From contig CM119270.1 of the NCBI GenBank assembly GCA_051294375.1, positions 18,201,710 to 18,265,709 on the forward strand: a stretch of 64,000 nucleotides of DNA. Reading direction: 5' to 3'. The notes beneath the pieces were generated by a model, which did not search any database, had not been told where the DNA came from, and was given only the letters and a program-made list of their open reading frames with translations. Of the stretch, positions 63,681-64,000 are shown piece by piece. The translations under genes were made by a program, and so were the position numbers. Within the stretch, counting starts at the first letter, position 1; each line of letters opens with the position of its first letter. This DNA comes from Paraspadella gotoi. Taxonomy: Eukaryota > Chaetognatha.

Positions 63681-64000
63681 GTCTTCCTCTCACAATTGCT
63701 AAAAGATAAAAAAGGAAAAAAGGCCGTGGCAGTTTCAAGCCGAGATTTCCTCGTTTTCTATTTCTCGTTTCTCCCGATGTTGAATATTAGCAGACAGTCG
63801 GTGGCGACAGAAGGAGACTTCTTTAATTCCAGTCAAATCTCGTGAAAAACTAGTTAGTCCCAAGAACGTGGCAACAATTCACACGTCGAAAACTGTGTCA
63901 AATACACCGAGATTTTCATAAAATTTGTATATGAGTCAGTCGCTTAAATATTTCTTTTGACATTGTCAAGTAATTAAGAATACAGCAAACAAAGAAAACA

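Overview
The window is nuclear DNA from an invertebrate animal. The only gene I can support is an innexin, an invertebrate gap-junction channel protein. It is split by a phase-0 GT..AG intron, and the window contains no bacterial-type gene packing. The N-terminal DDACDRLN block, the FTG..YxxxYCW loop and the YYQ end of exon 2 place the family clearly. I cannot name a phylum from 124 residues.

Layout. 1-7,000: mostly anonymous intergenic DNA, with a TTA-rich tract, GA tracts and an unusual array of eleven CACGTG palindromes (2,545-2,928). 7,000-10,700: a SINE-like dispersed repeat (7,830-8,441), a 68-bp satellite (8,543-8,874), then about 800 bp of polypyrimidine switching to polypurine. 10,730-20,850: four versions (A-D) of one 2.2-2.9 kb block; C and D are identical for about 2.2 kb. 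21,000-28,600: more SINE-like fragments, a compound tetranucleotide array, then three versions (E-G) of a second block carrying a G-rich minisatellite. 28,600-44,900: almost entirely microsatellites, minisatellites and polypurine tracts around large gaps. 44,910-47,014: a GC-rich promoter-like patch and the sequence upstream of the innexin start. 47,015-57,558: innexin exon 1, a 10.2 kb intron, innexin exon 2. The intron holds an open-in-all-frames 37-bp minisatellite, a purine tract and a 1.3 kb imperfect inverted repeat. 57,559-64,000: the start of the next innexin intron, repeats, and a quieter stretch with no recognisable gene. Later innexin exons lie beyond the window.

Assembly quality matters here. 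Gaps of exactly 25 N (5,895; 10,703; 15,532; 18,108; 28,094; 53,287; 59,050), 10 N (25,323; 51,791) and 27 N (52,201) look like placeholder joins. Larger gaps: 12,808-13,049; 13,135-13,503; 13,763-14,045; 30,439-30,501; 30,818-30,944; 32,705-32,966; 33,076-33,263; 34,191-34,473; 35,737-36,221; 44,412-44,909; 45,851-46,129; 48,314-48,499; 49,223-49,476; 51,553-51,679. Three clusters of duplicated or inverted sequence start at placeholder gaps and differ mainly by single-base indels, as expected from noisy long reads. I therefore suspect that much of the duplicated sequence is redundant assembly. No mobile-element protein, RNA gene, CRISPR array or novel multi-gene system was found.
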